Shown here one piece after another: positions 34,904 through 47,339 of a DNA stretch of 64,000 nucleotides (positions within the stretch are counted from its first letter, which is position 1; each line of letters starts with the position of its first letter). This stretch comes from Buddleja alternifolia (taxonomy: Eukaryota; Streptophyta; Magnoliopsida; Lamiales; Scrophulariaceae). Position numbers and translations under genes: made by a program. The stretch lies in contig CM033399.1 of the NCBI GenBank assembly GCA_019426215.1, positions 21,089,022 to 21,153,021 on the forward strand, read 5' to 3'. The notes under the pieces are model-generated. The model was not told the DNA's origin. It worked only from the letters and a program-made list of their open reading frames with translations, and searched no databases.

Positions 34904-35091
34904 GATGTTGGGACTACTTGGATACTAGACCAAGTTGTCTACGTACCTTCTTAGAGAGTCAAGTCTAATGTAGTTCATCAAAGGTTTAAGTTTTATTTAT
35001 TGGGTCCCGTAGAGTTGTATTAGAAGGGTCGTATGTGTACGCTCGTAGGGTCATATGTCTACGAGGCTAAGTAGCCCTAATTTGTATATTA
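34904..35091 (+). repeat. dispersed repeat fragment (GATGTTGGGACT family), copy 1
   Basis: Aligns by eye over about 190 bp with 52975-53171, sharing ACTTGGATACTAGA, CTACGTA, GGGTCGTATG and the TATATTA end. Shorter related pieces lie at 36365-36440 and 55553-55620. It is probably an LTR piece of an unidentified retrotransposon. Confidence 0.55.
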
Positions 35092-35223
35092 AGAATGTAT
35101 TTCGAGTCTATAGTCAAGGTATCAGTAGATACGATGTTAGCTGATTTAGTAACTCCAAATGTCTATTGAGAGGGGTATTTATAGATATCCACATTGTACA
35201 AATCTGAGTGGGACAAGTGAGTT

Positions 35224-35955
35224 ATCTGGATTAGGGGTGTAAGGTGAGTCGAGCCGGCTCATGAACATGGTGAGCCGGCTCAACTGGAGCTCAGCTCGAG
35301 CTCGAGCTATTTTGAGCTCGAGTCGAGCTTTCCAAGCTCGAACTTTTTCGTGAGTCGAGCTCGAGCTCACTTATAGTTGTTTATATGCTCGTGAGTTTTT
35401 TTTTGTTTTTTTATTAATTTTTAATATATGACTAAAAATACTCGAATTTCATAAAAATAATACTTACAAATTTATAAACAACATAGTTTAATAATACTTA
35501 AGTTTGTTTTTCTCTAAATTGTTTAAATCGTGTAAAAGAAGAACAATTGTAAGATTATATATTTTAGTTGATATAATATACTTTTCTATAAAATAATTTA
35601 ATGAAATCATTTTTTCACAACACCCTCCTCTATTTTCTAAATACTTATTGAATATAGATATTTACTTATTATTTATCTAAATAATACTTATTGTTTAACT
35701 GAATAATGCATATGTACTATACATTATTAACCTATTGTTATAAGTAAAAAAGCAAAATTTATTTTATTTTATTTTCTAAAAAAAAATTAAATTAATTTTT
35801 ACTTCGAGCTGAAGCTCGGCTCATCTACTTTGAGCTTGAGCTCGAGCCCTAGAAAATGAGGCTCATCGAGTTTTAGCTCGAGCACGAGCTCAAAAAAGTA
35901 TAATCGAGCTCGAGCTCGAGTTCGAGCTCGACTCGTTTATAGCCCTAATCTGGAT
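35224..35955. mobile_element. hAT-type non-autonomous element, 716 bp, 8-bp target duplication ATCTGGAT
   Basis: The body 35232-35947 begins TAGGGGTGTAAGGTGAGTCG and ends CGACTCGTTTATAGCCCTA. Both ends carry arrays of GAGCTCGAGCTCG in inverted arrangement around an AT-rich core. ATCTGGAT flanks it at 35224-35231 and 35948-35955. An 8-bp duplication with TAGGG-type ends indicates hAT. No transposase is encoded. Confidence 0.88.
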
Positions 35956-36364
35956 GAAGCCACGTGGACTGCCCATGAACGGTCTGGATGTAGAGTCGTA
36001 GTGTCGGTTCATTGGTCGACCTGAACCGGATCATATTAAACATGCGGATCTTGTAGCATAATGCAAATATAACACTTTTCGGGGACCCTTGTGCAAATAT
36101 ATGAGGGACCTTAGGGTAATTAATACGAGGGAACATTCTGCAATACTATTATAATTGATATTTGTTATTTCATTAAGTCCACTTCGTCAGTATTAAAGAT
36201 GAGACATTTATGACTTTATATTTATTAGTGAAAAAGTAAAAGTCAAAGTAAATTTAGATTCTTCAATTAGAATGACCATTTTAATCGTATTTCATCAAGT
36301 GAACGAACTAGCGAGTAGGAGCAACGGGTAGGACGTGAACCTAATATTCATATTGCAGATTGCA

Positions 36365-36440
36365 TTTGCATACTAAACCAACCTGCCTATGTACCTCCTT
36401 AGATGATCAAGTCATAATATAATTCAATTTACTTGATGTG
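36365..36440 (+). repeat. dispersed repeat fragment of the GATGTTGGGACT family, short piece
   Basis: Shares ACTAAACCAACCTGCCTATGT, CTCCTTAGATGATCAAGTC with copies at 34904 and 52975. Confidence 0.4.
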
Positions 36441-36758
36441 GATATTTTCCTTTTCAGAAGTTCTATTCTAATTTTGTTAGCTTCTTTTTAAAAACTTACT
36501 ACTTTCCTTTGATCAAAGTTTGTTTCTAGTGCAGATTTCTTAATCTTTTTCTTCTCTCTCCTTTTTTATTCTTGATTTTTTGCAACACCTTTTCTTTCTT
36601 TTTATTTTCTTTGCATAGTTGTTCTTTTTCTTTAAAAGTTTGCTTCGAGGATCGAAGCTTCTAATGGAAGTTTAAATAGTGTCTTTCTTAGAGACTTGCT
36701 TCTAGGTTTCTCCCCTTATATGCTTGCTTCTGTGCTTCACGGTTGAAGCATAGTCTTA

Positions 36759-36797
<39 letters not shown>

Positions 36798-36801
<4 letters not shown>

Positions 36802-37200
36802 GGCGATATGATCTCTCATATGACATATCGCGTTCTAGGGTTTAATAAAAAGTAGACGATGTGATCTGTACGAGATCATTGTTATTGAGGTCGTTTAATA
36901 CCTTGGCGATATGGTTTCTCTTATCTCAACTTAGGGTCTACTTAAATCTAAAAGATATGATCTGTATAAGATCATTTTTATTGAGATAGTTTAAAACCTT
37001 GGCGATATGGTTTCTCATATTGCAACTTAGTCATTATTAGAGCTAGAAGATATGATATATATATATATATATATATATATAAGATCATATATATTGAAGT
37101 CGTTTAAGACCTTGGCGATATGCCTTCTCCTATAGCAATTTAGGGTCTAATTACACCTAGAGGATATAATCTGCATAAGATCATTTTATTTAAGAGGATT
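36798..37200 (+). repeat. tandem array, about four units of ~100 bp (GGCGATATGRTYTCTC)
   Basis: Each unit starts TGGCGATATG, has a middle ATATGATCTGTATAAGATCAT and ends GTTTAA-ACC. The third unit carries an expanded (TA)n. It follows directly on a long (AT)n tract (36760-36797). No coding potential. Confidence 0.8.
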
Positions 37201-37360
37201 CTTGGCATTATTTCGGCTATCTAATCCTCTTGTAGCATCACATCATCATGAATACTTTTCTTCACCTCCTCATCAGGATCCAATCCCTAAATTTGTCTAT
37301 CATTTTGCATGTATTCGGTCAGTGGGGGTCTTATCCTCTGGGGTTGTATTTCACCACTGA

Positions 37361-37980
37361 GACTTTTTTCCTTTTCTCAATTTACTAGGATCAAGTTCAT
37401 GGAATAGTCTACAATTGTTAGGGTCGTAACCCATTATCATGACTTTTTTCCTTCACTCAACTTATTAGGCTCAAGTTTGTGGAATAGTCTACAGTTGTGT
37501 GGTTCGTAACTTATCATTGTGACTTTTTTCCCTCTCTCACCTTATCAGGATCAATTGCGTGGAATAGTGTACTGTTGTTAGGGTTGTAACACATCTTCGT
37601 GACTTTTTTTCTTCTCTCACTTTATCAGGATCAAGTTCGTGAAATAGCATACATTTGTTAGGGTCGTAACCTATCATCGTCACTTTTTTTCCTTGTTTCA
37701 CCTTATCAGGATCAAGTTCCTGGAATAGTTTATAGTTATGTTAGTCGTAACCCATCATGTGACTTTTTTCCTTCATTCTCTCACCTTATCAAGATCAAGT
37801 TCATGGAATAATCTATAGTTGTGTAGTTCGTAACCCATCATCATGACTTCTTTTTTTCCTTTCCTTACCTTATCAGAATCAAGTTCATGGAATAGTCTGC
37901 AGTTGTTAGGATCGTAATCCATCATCATGACTTTTTTTCTTCTCTCAACTTATTAGGATCAAGTTTGTGGAATCATTTAT
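37361..37980 (+). repeat. minisatellite, about 7.7 units of ~80 bp
   Basis: Units start GACTTTTTTCCTTC, contain CTTATCAGGATCAAGTTC and GGAATAGTCTACAGTTGTTAG and end TCGTAACCCATCATCGT. Units differ by about 10-20 percent, so the array is not recent. It is not CRISPR-like, since there are no unique spacers. Confidence 0.85.
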
Positions 37981-38725
37981 CATTTTTTCCTACAGTCGGC
38001 TCATAGGGCTCTTACGTCCACTAGGGACTTATCAATTCTTCAGAGTTTATTCCTATTTTATGAATCGACGGGTTATTCGGGATTTTTTGTTGACGACAAC
38101 CCTTCGTGTCGATCCTTACATTGGTCCCTTCAATCTCTTTGATCGTTCGTGGTGCGAGAGTTTTTCTCCTTTGAACATTTCATGAGATTCATTCATTCTT
38201 TTTTTATTGATTTATTGATGTATTGCTCAGTTATTAGCATAAACTCTTTCACAAGTTCATATATTACGATGCTTCCTGGGCTTGGTTCGTAAGCCATTCT
38301 TGCACCTTTCCATACAATGCCATTATGAATACGAGGGAGTTTATGGGCATCATCCCTGCAATGCCGTGATGAATTCGAAAGATGTTGGATGAGCTTGTGG
38401 ATCTTACCGCCATATTTTAGGGGATAAATTTTTTTAAATCCTGGTCAAATTAATGATTGTTGTGCTAGTGTTAACCTTCTCCACACTAGGTGACTCTGCC
38501 TAAGGGGTACTAGACAACTCCTTAGATTGTACTTTCTTCTACGTAACTCTACGTAGATTTTCCATAGACACCGTCAACTAATTTAGGTCTTTTTTTTTCC
38601 AAAAATCTACCGATGTCATGGTGGGGGGATTTTTCGGGCTCCCCTCCCTTTTATATAGTAAAAGGGATCAGCATACCAATTTTTAAATACACCTAACACG
38701 TAAATAAAATAAGGAGTACTACTCC
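37981..38725. other. non-coding DNA after the minisatellite, possible retrotransposon remnant
   Basis: A short ORF and repetitive-looking text such as CTTGGTTCGTAAGCCATTC are present, but no protein motif is visible. Confidence 0.35.
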
Positions 38726-39484
38726 CTTACACAGAAAATCTAAAGTTATGAATGTTAAAGGATTCTAATAAAATAATCCCTCTAATAGCCCCCATTAATT
38801 GACTATACTTCCAAATCAGTAGCCTCACATCCTTGATTAGGAAAATTTCTGCAGCTTGGTTACCTTCACGAAAAATAAGAGAAATGCAAACTTCCAATTG
38901 CTTAATATTACTTTGAATTGAGGGGTGAACTTGTTGAAACCGCCAAGATCCTTTACACTTAGATGAGAGAAGATGAATAACACTTAATGCATCTGTTTGA
39001 ACCCAAAATTTCGAGAAACCTTTGGCTAAGCAAATTTTCAGGCCTCGATCCAATGGCGAGTTTTGCAAGCATGTTAGAAGATGTTTCTATGGGTTCTTTA
39101 TATGCGAAAATTACCTCACCAAGATGATTGTGTACAACTCCTCCCAAAACCTAGGTTTTGTCTGGCTGCTGTATTGGTGCTTACTTTAATCCAGACAAAT
39201 TCAGGCTTACTTCAATACATCAGGACAATTTTCATTCTAATCTTGTGGGGCTGGAAATCAATTCCCCAAAGCAAAGCCACAATTCTATAACCAATCCAGT
39301 GAGCTGGTTTGTTAAGTTTACCTTTATAAATTAATTGAACGTGCGCCCAAACCTTATGAATGATTTTTCCATAAAATATTGGATGTCCTCTATGCTTCAC
39401 ATTATTTTGAGCAACCAAAAGAAACCAATGAATAAAGATTGGGAGAGTAGATCTAATATTCTCGCTCGTTGCAATAGGGGACAA
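38726..39484 (-). pseudogene. LINE-type RNase H relic (reverse-transcriptase-associated)
   Basis: Minus-strand frames give, in order, a stretch like the zf-RVT tail region (WFLLVAQNNVKHRGHPIF), a linker, GGVVHNHLGEVIFAYKEP, then KICLAKGFSKFWVQTDALSV and FREGNQAAEIF. This is the RNase H pattern found at the C-terminus of plant LINE ORF2 and related solo genes. The frame shifts at least twice (around 39147 and 39068). No upstream reverse transcriptase remains, so this is an isolated fragment. Confidence 0.7.
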
Positions 39485-39559
39485 AGCTTTCCAAGCCTAC
39501 AGAAAATATTGAATGTTAGAAATACTTTGAAAAGAAATTGAAAAAACATTACCAAAGTA

Positions 39560-40422
39560 TTTCCAATCTGAAGAAGCGTATCTATAATCTAAGTGCCAAG
39601 AATACTATATTACCCATTTTAAAGTTAAATTGGTCGATATGATTAAACTAATTAACAAAAACAAGGTAAATAACTAAGGCAATTTCAACCAAATAAGAGA
39701 ATAAAGTGATGTGTAGAAGCAATTAAGGCACATGGTTCAACCAACTATATTTTTCGATTGCGATATAGGCTCTATTGGACTATTAGATTGATTTAGTTAA
39801 TGAATTCCTATATATCTTGATAAGAAACCCAATTAACAACGATACATTAACGGTCTAAAAATTCCCCACATCAATGAAAAGCCACCTAAAGAAACCAAGT
39901 CTATCTCTAGACGGTTTAATTATAAGGTATTCAATGATCTATACCCTAGGTCATTTCCTCTCGGTTTCTAACCTAGGCACTTTATCAAACATTTGGTGAT
40001 TAAGCAAATGCAAGCATAGAGGTCAAACCTTGAATACATAGCTAATGCAAAATTAATCCAATAAACACAAATAAATCAACAATCAAATATTATAACTGGC
40101 CTACCTATAGCCTTAATCAAACAAATTAAGCTCATATTCATGTCAAAAGCAAAACCCCAACTCATACAAGTCATAGGGGATTTAATCAAATTCAAGAAAG
40201 AAAGATGTAAAAACTCCCTAATATTTATACAGATGTGGATTTCTCCTTGAATTCTCTGTCTTCTCTCGAATTTGGGGCCTTCAATGAGTGATTTGACCTT
40301 TTTAGCTTATTTCCCAAGCACTCTCTCTATTTTAGGCAAAAAACTGTTGGGTTCTAAGTAAAGGTATGACAAAAGGACCTAAAAATGTGATAGAGTAGAT
40401 GCCCGGCGCGCCAACTATTTGA
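39560..40422. other. non-coding DNA; possible gypsy-type leader
   Basis: The minus strand near 40400-40415 reads AGTTGGCGCGCCGGGCATC, like the primer-site region that follows some plant gypsy LTRs. Nothing else supports an element boundary here. Confidence 0.3.
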
Positions 40423-41128
40423 GCACCATTTCTGTGTAATAGACTTTATGAGACAATCTTTTCTAATAAATAAATTCAATCTTATTATGGATTCTTTGTT
40501 TTTTAATTGTCTTTATATGCTTAGAACAAAGTCCCTTGAATCACACATGACTATGGGATATCATCGGACATCTGGAATGACGATTATGGAATATGTCTTC
40601 AAGGTCATGATTCTTAAAAGGTTCCAAGTCGTTAAAGGGTCTGTCAAGATGAGGAATATTGACAAAGACCCGAAAGACTTGCTTGTACACATGGGTTCTT
40701 AGAGAACGTGCCTCGTTCCATAGGCATATATGCATACGAGGGTTTTCATTGTCTTTATATGCTTAGAACAAAGTCCCTTGAATCAATCTTTTCATTGTCA
40801 GCACCATTTTTGTGTAATAGACTTTATGAGACAATCTTTTCTAATAAATAAATTCAATCTTATTATGGATTCTTTGTTCTTTAATTGTCTTTATATGCTT
40901 AGAACAAAGTCCCTTGAATCACACATGACTATGGGATATCATCGGACATCTGGAATGACGATTATGGAATATGTCTTCAAGGTCATGATTCTTAAAAGGT
41001 TCCAAGTCGTTAAAGGGTCTGTCAAGATGAGGAATATTGACAAAGACCCGAAAGACTTGCTTGTACACATGGGTTCTTAGAGAACGTGCCTCGTTCCATA
41101 GGCATATATGCATACGAGGGTTTTCATT
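40423..41128. repeat. 328-bp direct duplication with 50-bp filler
   Basis: 40423-40750 and 40801-41128 are equal in length and nearly identical; I see two substitutions. The 50-bp filler (40751-40800) begins with GTCTTTATATGCTTAGAACA, a copy of sequence internal to the repeat. Matching ORFs in the two copies are a result of the duplication, not genes. Confidence 0.9.
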
Positions 41129-41612
41129 GGGATAATGAGTGAACTGAACAACCCCGTCGGAAATTCCTAAAGTGATTTTCCTGATCAAATATGGAATTTC
41201 CAATAATCACATAGGCATAAGAGTAATCCTTATGGACCTGAGGGATTTGAGAAAGATTGAGGAGGTGGGATTAATCGGAGATGTGGTGAAAGTAGATGAT
41301 TTTTTTTAGAGAGAATTTTAGGGTTCAAACATGAATTTGGGGAAAAATGCCCGCTGGGACTTTTTATATCGCTCCAGTGGTCTAAATAACTGCGGCGTTT
41401 GTCGAGGCGTTAACTATAGTAGACAAAACGCCTCAGCGTTCTTCCAATTAGTAATGTCGAGGCGTTCCCGTATTGCTTCAAATGCTTCAAGAGGGGAAAA
41501 TGATGGTTTCCTTAAACGAATGCTAAGGCGTCAGCTCCATGAAACGAACACCCCAAATTAACTTTTAGTAGGATCAACTCGGTTTGCTTTTGCCTTGTCA
41601 TGAGATTGAATG
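41129..41612. other. non-coding DNA with repeated GAGGCGTT motifs
   Basis: TCGAGGCGTT and its relatives recur near 41403-41470 in both orientations. Unassigned; it lies downstream of the minus-strand Athila element and could be part of it. Confidence 0.3.
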
Positions 41613-43151
41613 TGTTAGGAAATTTCATGTTAGATATTTTGATGATGACAAGATAGGATTTTATGTTAGAGCCCAAAATATAATGTAAGTTTATGTTTCA
41701 TAGATCAATTGTTTAAGCATTTGAAAGAATGTAATTTTTGTTAGGCTTGTAATTTTTATCTTTATAGATTTTAGACTAAGTATTAGATACCGAATCGCTA
41801 ATAGAATTCTAGGTGAGTTTATGAGAGATGAAGTTGAAGATCAGCGTCTGAAGTCAAAAGAAGATGAAGATTTGTTCTGAGCGTTTGTCAAACGCTAAAG
41901 GACATTTTTAGGATTTATGGATCAAGCGCTCAAAGCACTCTAGCGATCAGAATCAGATTCACCTGAAATAAATTCTCAAGTCATAAAGGACTTAAATGCA
42001 ACCATTCAATGGACATTTATGTCAAACGGGAAATAAATTCAAACGCATTAAATGCCTGATAAGTGCATTAAATGTGATAAGCCAATTTGACTTGTGAACA
42101 AGCCACCTTTTGACTAGACTGTCAGAAATTCAGAGTTTATAGCTGCTCCCGTCCAATCGAAACCAGCGAATTTTCAGGAATGTCAGAGAAAAGGTAGAAT
42201 CACGCGCCGCGTGACAGGCACGCTCCTACATGTGTCCAACGGACAGATCACAAGAATTGCCTATAAATACCTCCTTCCAGCAAACCCTAAAAAGGTGACA
42301 CAGAGAGAGACATATACACACACAAGAGAAATATACGTAAACACACAAGGAAACTTTGTTGAGAAAAAGCTTAGAAACTCCATAACCAAAATCTTTCAAG
42401 CTTTTCATATACATTCCAGACAGTCACAAATATCTCAAACCTCTTCCAAAGAAGAAACCTAAATTCTTACTGAGATATTCCAAGTTGTTTGATCTTTCCA
42501 AAAACAAACAAAACCTGTGTGATAAAACCCTCAACCTTTCATCTGAGTGAGAAAGTTGTTGAAACCCCTTACAGACAGTATTTCTAAGTGAGAGAAGCTT
42601 GTAGAAGAGGATCTTCATTGGTGCTGACATCTGTGTGATCAAGGAGCCCGAGATCATTTTTCACCTATTTACTATCTTGTAGAAGATTCTGTGTGATTCT
42701 TTGATAATCATCTTAGTAAATTCCCTCCAAGTGAAAAAGGAGAAGAAGGACGTAGCTGGGATTACATCACCCAGTGACCCTTATATATCTTGTGTCATTT
42801 ACTTTTATTATTGTCTTGTTTTATATTATTCTATCTATCCTGAAAAAGATAAGTCAATCTGCTAAGCGACTATTTAACCAAAACGAACGTTAAAGCTTTA
42901 AAATCATTTCCGCTGTGCTAACCCTGATTAAGCGATCTAAGCATTACCTTACTTTGGTAAATTGCTGAAATCACTAAGTCTAAGTTACCTTTATTGAAGC
43001 ATCTGACCCAAGCGCTCAGCTCTCTAAGCGTTCTAATCTTTAAAAGTGATACGAATTTTTTTGAAGTCGAAAAAAACTTCAGGGTCTATTCAACCCTCCC
43101 CCCCACCCCCTTCTAGACCCTTTTTGTATGCCACTTAGGACCACCAGAATG
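41608..43151 (+). mobile_element. solo LTR of the copia A/C family, target duplication GAATG (body 41613-43146)
   Basis: The 1534-bp body starts TGTTAGGAAATTTCATG and ends CTTAGGACCACCA. GAATG flanks it on both sides (41608-41612 and 43147-43151). A TATAAATAC box lies at 42262-42270. No internal domain is present, so two LTRs recombined and removed the body of a once complete element. It sits in the 3' part of the minus-strand Athila element. Confidence 0.93.
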
Positions 43152-43284
43152 TGATACCTGCGAATAAAAGGAAAGCACTACTAAAAAAGTGAAAGAAAAT
43201 GAAACAAAAAAATAAAACAAAAGGGAAAAGAGTTTGGTTGCCACCCAAGAAGAGTTTGTTTATGGTAGCTTGACTTAGGTGCAT

Positions 43285-43746
43285 TCAATTTGGTGGATCA
43301 ACAAAGGTAACTTTCACGCGATCCCTCGCACAACTATTTCCTTCATAATGTTTCCAGCGTTGGCCATTAAGCGTGAATGAATTCGTGAGATATTTCAACT
43401 GCACTAGAGTGATAAATTTTTGTAACCGTGAATTCTCACGACAATTTAAAGCATAGTTAAATTGGGAAAGTTCTGAGTCGAGAATTGAATATAACGACCT
43501 TTTTCCCTCAATAAACTCCCTCAATATGATGTGCTTGTCATGCCACATTTTTGTACGCTCCTTGTAGATTTTTGCATTTTCATAGGCCTCTTGTCGGAAC
43601 TCTTCTAGCTCATTCAATTGCAATAACATATGTTTGTCTACATCTTGCAAATCAAGGTTAAGCAATTTAAGAGCCCAAAATGCACGATGTTCAAGCTCGA
43701 CAGGTAAGTGGCATGATTTTCCAAAAACAAGGCTATACGGAGACAT
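43285..43746 (-). pseudogene. Athila-type integrase C-terminal region
   Basis: [20 protein letters not shown] is followed by [20 protein letters not shown] and [10 protein letters not shown], the well conserved segment after the Athila integrase core. The frame is open for 153 codons. The later part is diverged from what I know of the family. Confidence 0.85.
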
Positions 43747-43749
43747 GCC

Positions 43750-44560
43750 AATAGGGGTCTTAAAAGTGGGCCGCTAAGCTCATAGTGCATAATCTAGCTT
43801 CAAAGACCAATATTTCCTAGAGATGCTTACCGTTTTTTCTAAGATTCGCTTAAGCTCCCTATTGGACACTTCTATTTGACCACTTGTTAAGGGATGGTAC
43901 GGTGTTAAAATCTTATAGGTGACACCATATTTCATAAAAGATTATCGAATTGTTTGTTGCAAAAATGAGTGCCACCATCACTTATAATGGCTCGAAGTGT
44001 TCCAAATCGAGTAAAAATGCTTTTTTTTTCAAAAACTTAACAACCACCCTCGAGTCACTGTTCGTATAGCCTTCGCTTATACTCACATAGACACATAATC
44101 AATGGCTACTATAATATTTTTGTTAGAGCAAAAGCTAGGAAACGGTCCCATAAAGTCAATTCCCTAAACATCAAAAAGTTCACATTCAAGCATGTTGTTC
44201 AAAGGCATTTCATGCTTCCTAGAAATATTTCCTGTTCTTTGACATCTATCACAAGAAGCTACATATGCATGCACAAAGAGGGCCAGAAAAAACCTGATTG
44301 GAAAATTTTTGAAGCGATCTTAGTGAGGCCCGAACTGGCCATCTGCCTCACCATCATGACAATGACTCATAATAGAAGTTATCTCCTCTTCCGGTACACA
44401 ATGCCTAATGATGTCACTTGCACAATTCTTAAATAAAATGGCTCTTCCCAAAATATTGCTACACATCACATAAGAATTTCTTCTTTTGATGAAAAGTAAA
44501 ATTTGAAGGAAGTGCACCCGTGATCACGTAATTCACAAAATCGGCATACCAAGAAAAAGT
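43750..44560 (-). pseudogene. Athila-type integrase zinc-binding and core region
   Basis: Minus-strand translation gives SCDRCQRTGNISRKHEMP, then GIDFMGPFPSF and NIIVAIDYVS, then RFGTLRAIISDGGTHF with the second catalytic Asp. Stops and shifts interrupt it repeatedly, so only separate pieces are visible. Confidence 0.8.
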
Positions 44561-44699
44561 ATTATGAATTACTGCGTACAATTGTTCATTCGAAAACCCA
44601 CCCCAATTGGTTTTTCAATAAAAGACTCGAATTGAGGAAATTCTATCCCAAACAAGTGATCAGCTACCACATTCTCAACTCCCTTTTTATCCGTAATTT

Positions 44700-44885
44700 C
44701 TAGGTCAAATTCTTGGAGAAGAAGAATCCATCTAATGGGTCTAGGTCATCCTTTTTCGCAAGTAAATGCTTAAGCGCGGAGTGATCGGTATAAACAATGA
44801 CTTTTTTCAAGACAAGGTATGTATGAAACTTATCAAATGCAAATACTATAGCTAGCGATTCCTTTTCAGTCGTGCTATAATTCAT
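44700..44885 (-). pseudogene. Athila-type RNase H
   Basis: MNYSTTEKESLAIVFAFDKF and VIVYTDHSALKHLLAKKD are typical of the gypsy RNase H, which degrades the RNA template. The piece is broken on both sides. Confidence 0.85.
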
Positions 44886-45084
44886 TTGTGCGTCATTTAG
44901 GGTTCGACTAGCATAGTAAATAGTATAGAATACCTTGTCTTTCCTTTAACCAAGCACCGCTCCTACTGCCGAATCACTAGCATCACACATAAGCTCAAAC
45001 AAGAGGCTCTAATCGGGAGGTGCCATGATGGAGGTGGATATTAATTTTTCCTTGAGAGTGTGAAAGGCCTGTAAACAATTATCA

Positions 45085-45860
45085 TCATCCAATGGGGCAT
45101 CCTTCACAAGCAAATCGACAGGGGTTTGGCAATTTTTGAAACATCAAGAATGATTCGCCTATAAAACTCGATATGACCAAAAAATTCCTCACGGCTTTCA
45201 CCGATGTGAGTGGAGGAAGCTTTTCAATAACTTCAACTTTTGGCCCGATCCACTTCAATCCCCTTGTGGGAGATTTCGTGGCCAAGTACGATTCTTACTT
45301 GTACTATAAAATGACAAAATTTCCAATTTAATACTAGATTGGTCTCCTCGCATTGTTTTAATACGCAAATGGTTAAGACGTGAATCAAAAGATGTTCCAA
45401 AAACAGAAAAATCATCCATAGAAATTTCAAGAAAATCCTCAACCTTGTCATGAAAAATAGTCAACATACAACGTTGAAAGATGATCGGGGCATTGCATAG
45501 ACCAAATGGCATCCGCTTATAAGCAAATGTGCCAAAAGAACAAATGAAAGTGGTTTTCTCTTGATCCCCGGGTGTGATGGCAATTTGGTTATAGTCGGAA
45601 TAACCATTTAGGAAATAATAAAACTCATGCCCAGCTAACCTTTCAAGCATTTGATCAATGAAAAGGAGGGAAAAACGATCCTTTTGGGTGACATCATTTA
45701 ATTTTCTACAATCAATGCACACTCGCCATCCGGTGATCATTCGTGTAGGGATTAATTCATTGTTGGCATTAGTAATAACGATCATACCTCTTTTCTTCGA
45801 GACAACTTGAGTTGGACTTACCCAATTGTTATCGGAGATAGGGTAGATAATACCCGCATC
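45085..45860 (-). pseudogene. Athila-type reverse transcriptase
   Basis: Contains WRVCIDCRKLNDVTQKDRF, GYSDYNQIAI, FICSFGTFAYKRMPFGLCNA and the catalytic box SMDD at about 45410-45425 (Athila elements usually have FMDD here). The 3' part, with the thumb region and VLGHEISHKGIEVDRAK, continues in another frame at 45233-45330. Confidence 0.88.
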
Positions 45861-46335
45861 ATTACCTTCTTCTTAACAACCTCTTGCATCATTAGGTTGA
45901 ATTGTCTTTTGGTTGAACGATGGGCTTATAAGCATTCTCCATGAGGATCTTATACATGCACACCATTGGGAAAAACCCCATGATGTCGGCTATTTTCCAA
46001 TCAAAACCCTTCTTATGAGCTTTCAACACCGTAAGTAGCTTTTCCTTCATAATTTATGTCAAAGATAAAGAAATTATAAAGGGTAAGAATTTCAAATCTT
46101 GTAATTAAGCATACTTAAGATGATAAGGGAAAGGTTTAAGTTCAAGAGTTGGTGGCTCTTTAATCGAAGGTTTTGGTGGTGCCATGATTGGCCTATCCAA
46201 AGCTTCGAAGCGTGGTCAAAAATTTCTTTTGTAAGGAGGATTTGCATCTAGAAATGCATCTAGAAAAGCGACCATGTCTCTCAAGTTGTCATTTTACATT
46301 GTATCATTCAAAGAATCCACAAGACATGCCTCCAC

Positions 46336-46761
46336 TTAGTCCTCATAACAAATATCTTGAAAATGTTTAACAATAAAAGTGTCAAATACATCGATATGAA
46401 AACAAGTATAATCATTTGATGGTGTTCGCATAGCATGATACACATCAGTTGCCACTTGCTCATCTCCCACTCTAAGTGTTAATTGACCATTGGCAATATC
46501 GATTAATGCTCGTCCGGTAGCGAGGAATGTACCAAGGATAAGTGGTAGCTCGACATCTTCTTCCATGTCTAGGACTACAAAGTCCACCAGGAAAATGAAC
46601 TTGTCAACTTTCACTAGGACATTCTTCTCTATGCCTCGTGGGTACTTGATGGATCTATAGGCAAATTGCAGCAAGATAGTGGTAGGATTGTGCTCTCCAA
46701 GTCCTAGTTTCCTAAAAAGTGACAAAGGCAACAAGTTAATACTAGTACTGGAGTCACACAA
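46336..46761 (-). pseudogene. Athila-type aspartic protease
   Basis: CDSSTSINLLPLSLFRKLGL, then YPRGIEKNVLVKVDKFIF and LPLILGTFLATGRALIDI. The catalytic Asp is present, but the following glycine of the D-x-G motif reads serine, so activity is doubtful. It matures Gag-Pol in intact elements. Confidence 0.85.
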
Positions 46762-47339
46762 AACCTTAGAAAAAGAAAAAGAACCAATAGTTCAAGGAAT
46801 TGTGAAACTCCCACGATTCTTTAGCTTTTGAGGTAGATTGTTTTGAAAAATAACCGAGCATCCAACCATAAGAGCTACCATTTCATGTTCTTCCAACTTC
46901 CTCTTGTTAGAAAGAATATCCTCAAGATATTTAGTGTAACTCGGCACTTCCAACAAAGCATCTATAAGAGGGATGTTAATATGCAATTGTTTAAATGTGT
47001 CAAGAAACATAGCAAATTGCTTACCTAACTTCCCTTTTGCAATGCAAGTTGAAAAGGTGGTCTAGTCTTGGGTACGAAGGATTCGGGAGATGAACTTCCC
47101 AAACTTAGGGCGTTCACTGTTGTCTCTAACTCCATGGCGTTCGTGATAGAATCAAACGCTGTATTGTTTTCCTTCGTATGTTGAAGTGTATCATCCTCCT
47201 TACATCCCAATTCTGGGTTGATGAGATTTTTTCCACTTCGAAGTGTAACCACTTGAACTTGTTTCTTAGGACTTTTCTTGGTGTCACTTGGTAAAGTGCC
47301 TTGAGTTCATCCCTAAAGAACGTGAGCAATTTGCCCAAC

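Noticed and set aside
37361..37980. CRISPR-like array
   Set aside because: Units are tandem and contiguous without unique spacers, in a plant genome; it is a minisatellite.
40448..41203. Repeated 84-116-codon ORFs
   Set aside because: They are copies of each other owing to the 328-bp duplication and lack any known motif.
41331..41561. 76-codon plus-strand ORF
   Set aside because: Runs over repeated GAGGCGTT motifs in non-coding DNA; no motif or context.
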